This document shows positions 31,682-32,570 of a DNA stretch of 32,570 nt, one piece after another. Position 1 is the stretch's first letter. Each line of letters starts with the position of its first letter. The position numbers were made by a program, and so were the translations under genes. Source of the stretch: Bacillota bacterium (GTDB lineage Bacteria; Bacillota; Sulfobacillia; Sulfobacillales; Sulfobacillaceae); NCBI GenBank assembly GCA_021795465.1, contig JAJYPK010000022.1, forward strand, positions 1 to 32,570, in the 5' to 3' direction. The notes beneath the pieces are model-generated. The model had not been told where the DNA came from. It ran no database searches and saw only the letters and a program-made list of their open reading frames with translations.

Positions 31682-31780
31682 TCATGGGTATTCGGCGGCT
31701 TGCCCAAAGATTCGGCGAATCAAGGAAATAATTTTGTTGGCACGGGCTGTATAACTTTCTTGATCCTTCGCTAAAGTCAT
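31682..31780 (-). CDS. Doubtful 32-residue small ORF upstream of the Yip1-like gene
   Basis: This frame starts at ATG 31780 on the minus strand and encodes MTLAKDQESYTARANKIISL followed by IRRIFGQAAEYP, ending 56 bases before the Yip1-like gene. The sequence looks like a charged N-terminus plus an amphipathic basic helix. There is no Shine-Dalgarno sequence, and its start overlaps the hspR promoter on the other strand. A GTG 15 bases further upstream is also in frame. I recognise no family. It could be a genuine small protein or chance. Confidence 0.2.
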   Translation of the reverse strand: MTLAKDQESYTARANKIISLIRRIFGQAAEYP

Positions 31781-31788
31781 ACTATGAT
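31760..31788 (+). promoter_or_regulatory. Promoter of hspR-dnaK
   Basis: TTGATC (31760-31765), a 17-base spacer and TATGAT (31783-31788) form a good sigma-A promoter about 30 bases before hspR. I could not find a HAIR inverted repeat (CTTGAGT-N7-ACTCAAG) or a CIRCE element here. A short GTAC-ACGGA-GTAC repeat lies just downstream (about 31790-31802). Confidence 0.6.
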
Positions 31789-31818
31789 GGTACACGGAGT
31801 ACGGTTTTTGAGGAAGTG

Positions 31819-32133
31819 ATGGCGTTGCCGATTCATGGCCCTGATGAGCCGGTTTACACAATTAGCGTAATGGCGCGATTGATTGGCGTGTCGACCCAGG
31901 TGCTTAGAATTTGGGAGCGGGAGTGCCTGGTGTGCCCGGCACGAACAGATACCAATAATCGGCTGTACTCGGAAAACGATTTTTATCGATTGGTCAAGAT
32001 TGTCGAGCTCACGCAGCAAGGGATTAACGTGGCCGGTATCCGGGCGATTCTGGGTACCGTCGAGATTCATTACATAACCAGCAGTCGAAGTAAAGCGAGG
32101 GAGAACAGTTATGGGCAAGGTCGTCGGAATTGA
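31819..32133 (+). CDS. hspR: MerR-family heat-shock regulator, HspR-like
   Basis: HspR represses chaperone genes, in actinobacteria together with DnaK as co-repressor. The 104-residue product begins with an acidic [20 protein letters not shown] segment (DNA-binding helix-turn-helix plus wing: [35 protein letters not shown]). [11 protein letters not shown] and a short C-terminal coiled region follow. This is the HspR pattern, with an Ile-Trp-Glu where the family often has Ile-Tyr-Glu. ATG 31819 has GAGGAAG just upstream; GTG 31816 is possible. The gene overlaps dnaK by 23 bases, so the two are translationally linked. In actinobacteria hspR usually closes the dnaK operon; here it leads it. Confidence 0.82.
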   Translation: MALPIHGPDEPVYTISVMARLIGVSTQVLRIWERECLVCPARTDTNNRLYSENDFYRLVKIVELTQQGINVAGIRAILGTVEIHYITSSRSKARENSYGQGRRN

Positions 32134-32570
32134 TTTAGGTACAACCAACTCGGTAATTGCGGTGATGGAGGGTGGGCAACCCACTGTTATCTTAAACACG
32201 GAAGGGAGTCGCTTAACCCCATCGGTCGTGGGATTCAGCAAGTCCGGCGAACGATTGGTGGGACAACTAGCACGGCGTCAAGCGGTGATGAATCCGGAAA
32301 ACACCGTGTTTTCCATAAAACGGTTCATCGGCCGCCGGTTCGATGAAGTAGAGTCCGAACGTACGCGGGTCCCTTATAAGGTTAAAGGCGGCTCCACACA
32401 ACAGGTATTGGTGGATTTGCCAAACTCGGGCAAGAGCATGACGGCGGAGGAAATTTCCGCAATGATCTTAGGCAAACTAAAGGTAGACGCGGAAAAATAC
32501 CTGGGAGAATCCGTGACTCAAGCTGTAATCACGGTTCCCGCCTACTTTAACGATGCCCAACGCCAAGCCA
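32111..32570 (+). CDS. dnaK: Chaperone DnaK (Hsp70), 5' part only
   Basis: The window ends inside this gene, after about 153 codons. The N-terminal ATPase domain is unmistakable: [22 protein letters not shown] (phosphate-1 loop), [47 protein letters not shown], and [16 protein letters not shown] at the edge. The short N-terminal form without the 24-residue Gram-negative insertion is typical of Gram-positive DnaK. ATG 32111 is preceded by GAGGGAGA and lies within the end of hspR. No grpE precedes it, unlike the hrcA-grpE-dnaK order of Bacillus. Confidence 0.97.
   Translation, partial: MGKVVGIDLGTTNSVIAVMEGGQPTVILNTEGSRLTPSVVGFSKSGERLVGQLARRQAVMNPENTVFSIKRFIGRRFDEVESERTRVPYKVKGGSTQQVLVDLPNSGKSMTAEEISAMILGKLKVDAEKYLGESVTQAVITVPAYFNDAQRQA

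Noticed and set aside
31740-31818. CIRCE or HAIR operator in front of hspR-dnaK
   Set aside because: Neither TTAGCACTC-N9-GAGTGCTAA nor CTTGAGT-N7-ACTCAAG could be found; only a partial CTTGA half-site overlaps the -35.
1-32570. tRNA or rRNA genes, CRISPR arrays, insertion sequences, prophage genes
   Set aside because: No cloverleaf-like sequence, regularly spaced repeats, transposase-like frames or terminal repeats were noticed; the region is nearly fully packed with housekeeping genes.

Overview
The window reads as a chromosomal housekeeping region of an endospore-forming Firmicute. The order remA-rpoZ-coaBC-priA-def-fmt-rsmB-rlmN-prpC-prkC-rsgA-(rpe position)-spoVM, then a reversed rpmB and asp23/yloU-fakA-recG, is the order I know from Bacillus and Clostridia. 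A 29-residue SpoVM gene and two T-box leaders support this. The moderately high GC, frequent GTG/TTG starts and a HspR-type regulator beside dnaK suggest a deep-branching, Sulfobacillus-like lineage. That placement is inference and no species is claimed.

Layout. (1) 1-13372 (+): one long, tightly packed cluster behind a good sigma-A promoter at 143-172. It carries regulation (remA), transcription (rpoZ), CoA synthesis (coaBC), replication restart (priA), initiator-Met processing (def, fmt), rRNA modification (rsmB, rlmN), Ser/Thr phospho-signalling (prpC, prkC), ribosome assembly (rsgA), a degenerate ribulose-phosphate-epimerase-like protein, a small membrane protein, spoVM and hslO. gmk and thiN, present here in B. 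subtilis, are absent. (2) 13369-17443: rpmB on the minus strand, converging on hslO and divergent from asp23-fakA-recG. (3) 17444-24223: a promoter and T-box leader with a probable UGG (Trp) specifier, then a complete trpEGDCFBA operon. (4) 24224-27714: a second promoter and T-box with a probable UAU (Tyr) specifier, then a feedback-type DAHP synthase, prephenate dehydrogenase and EPSP synthase. (5) 27715-28065: a 350-base gene-free region with strong hairpins. (6) 28066-31047: a BadF-type amino-sugar kinase, nagA and murQ, which together form a cell-wall amino-sugar salvage route. (7) 31044-31780 (-): a Yip1-like membrane protein and a doubtful small ORF. (8) 31819-32570 (+): hspR overlapping the start of dnaK, which runs off the window.

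How the genes work together. The two T-boxes split aromatic control: uncharged tRNA-Trp should switch on the Trp branch, and uncharged tRNA-Tyr should switch on pathway entry plus the Tyr branch. prpC and prkC form an opposing phosphatase/kinase pair with PASTA domains that sense cell wall or muropeptides.

Most interesting points: the Tyr T-box ends in a hairpin with no U-tract that buries the Shine-Dalgarno of a 16-codon ORF coupled by GTGA to the DAHP synthase; the remodelled epimerase relic at the rpe position; the missing conventional start for prpC; catalytic-motif substitutions in CoaC and PriA; and convergent genes that share stop-codon bases.
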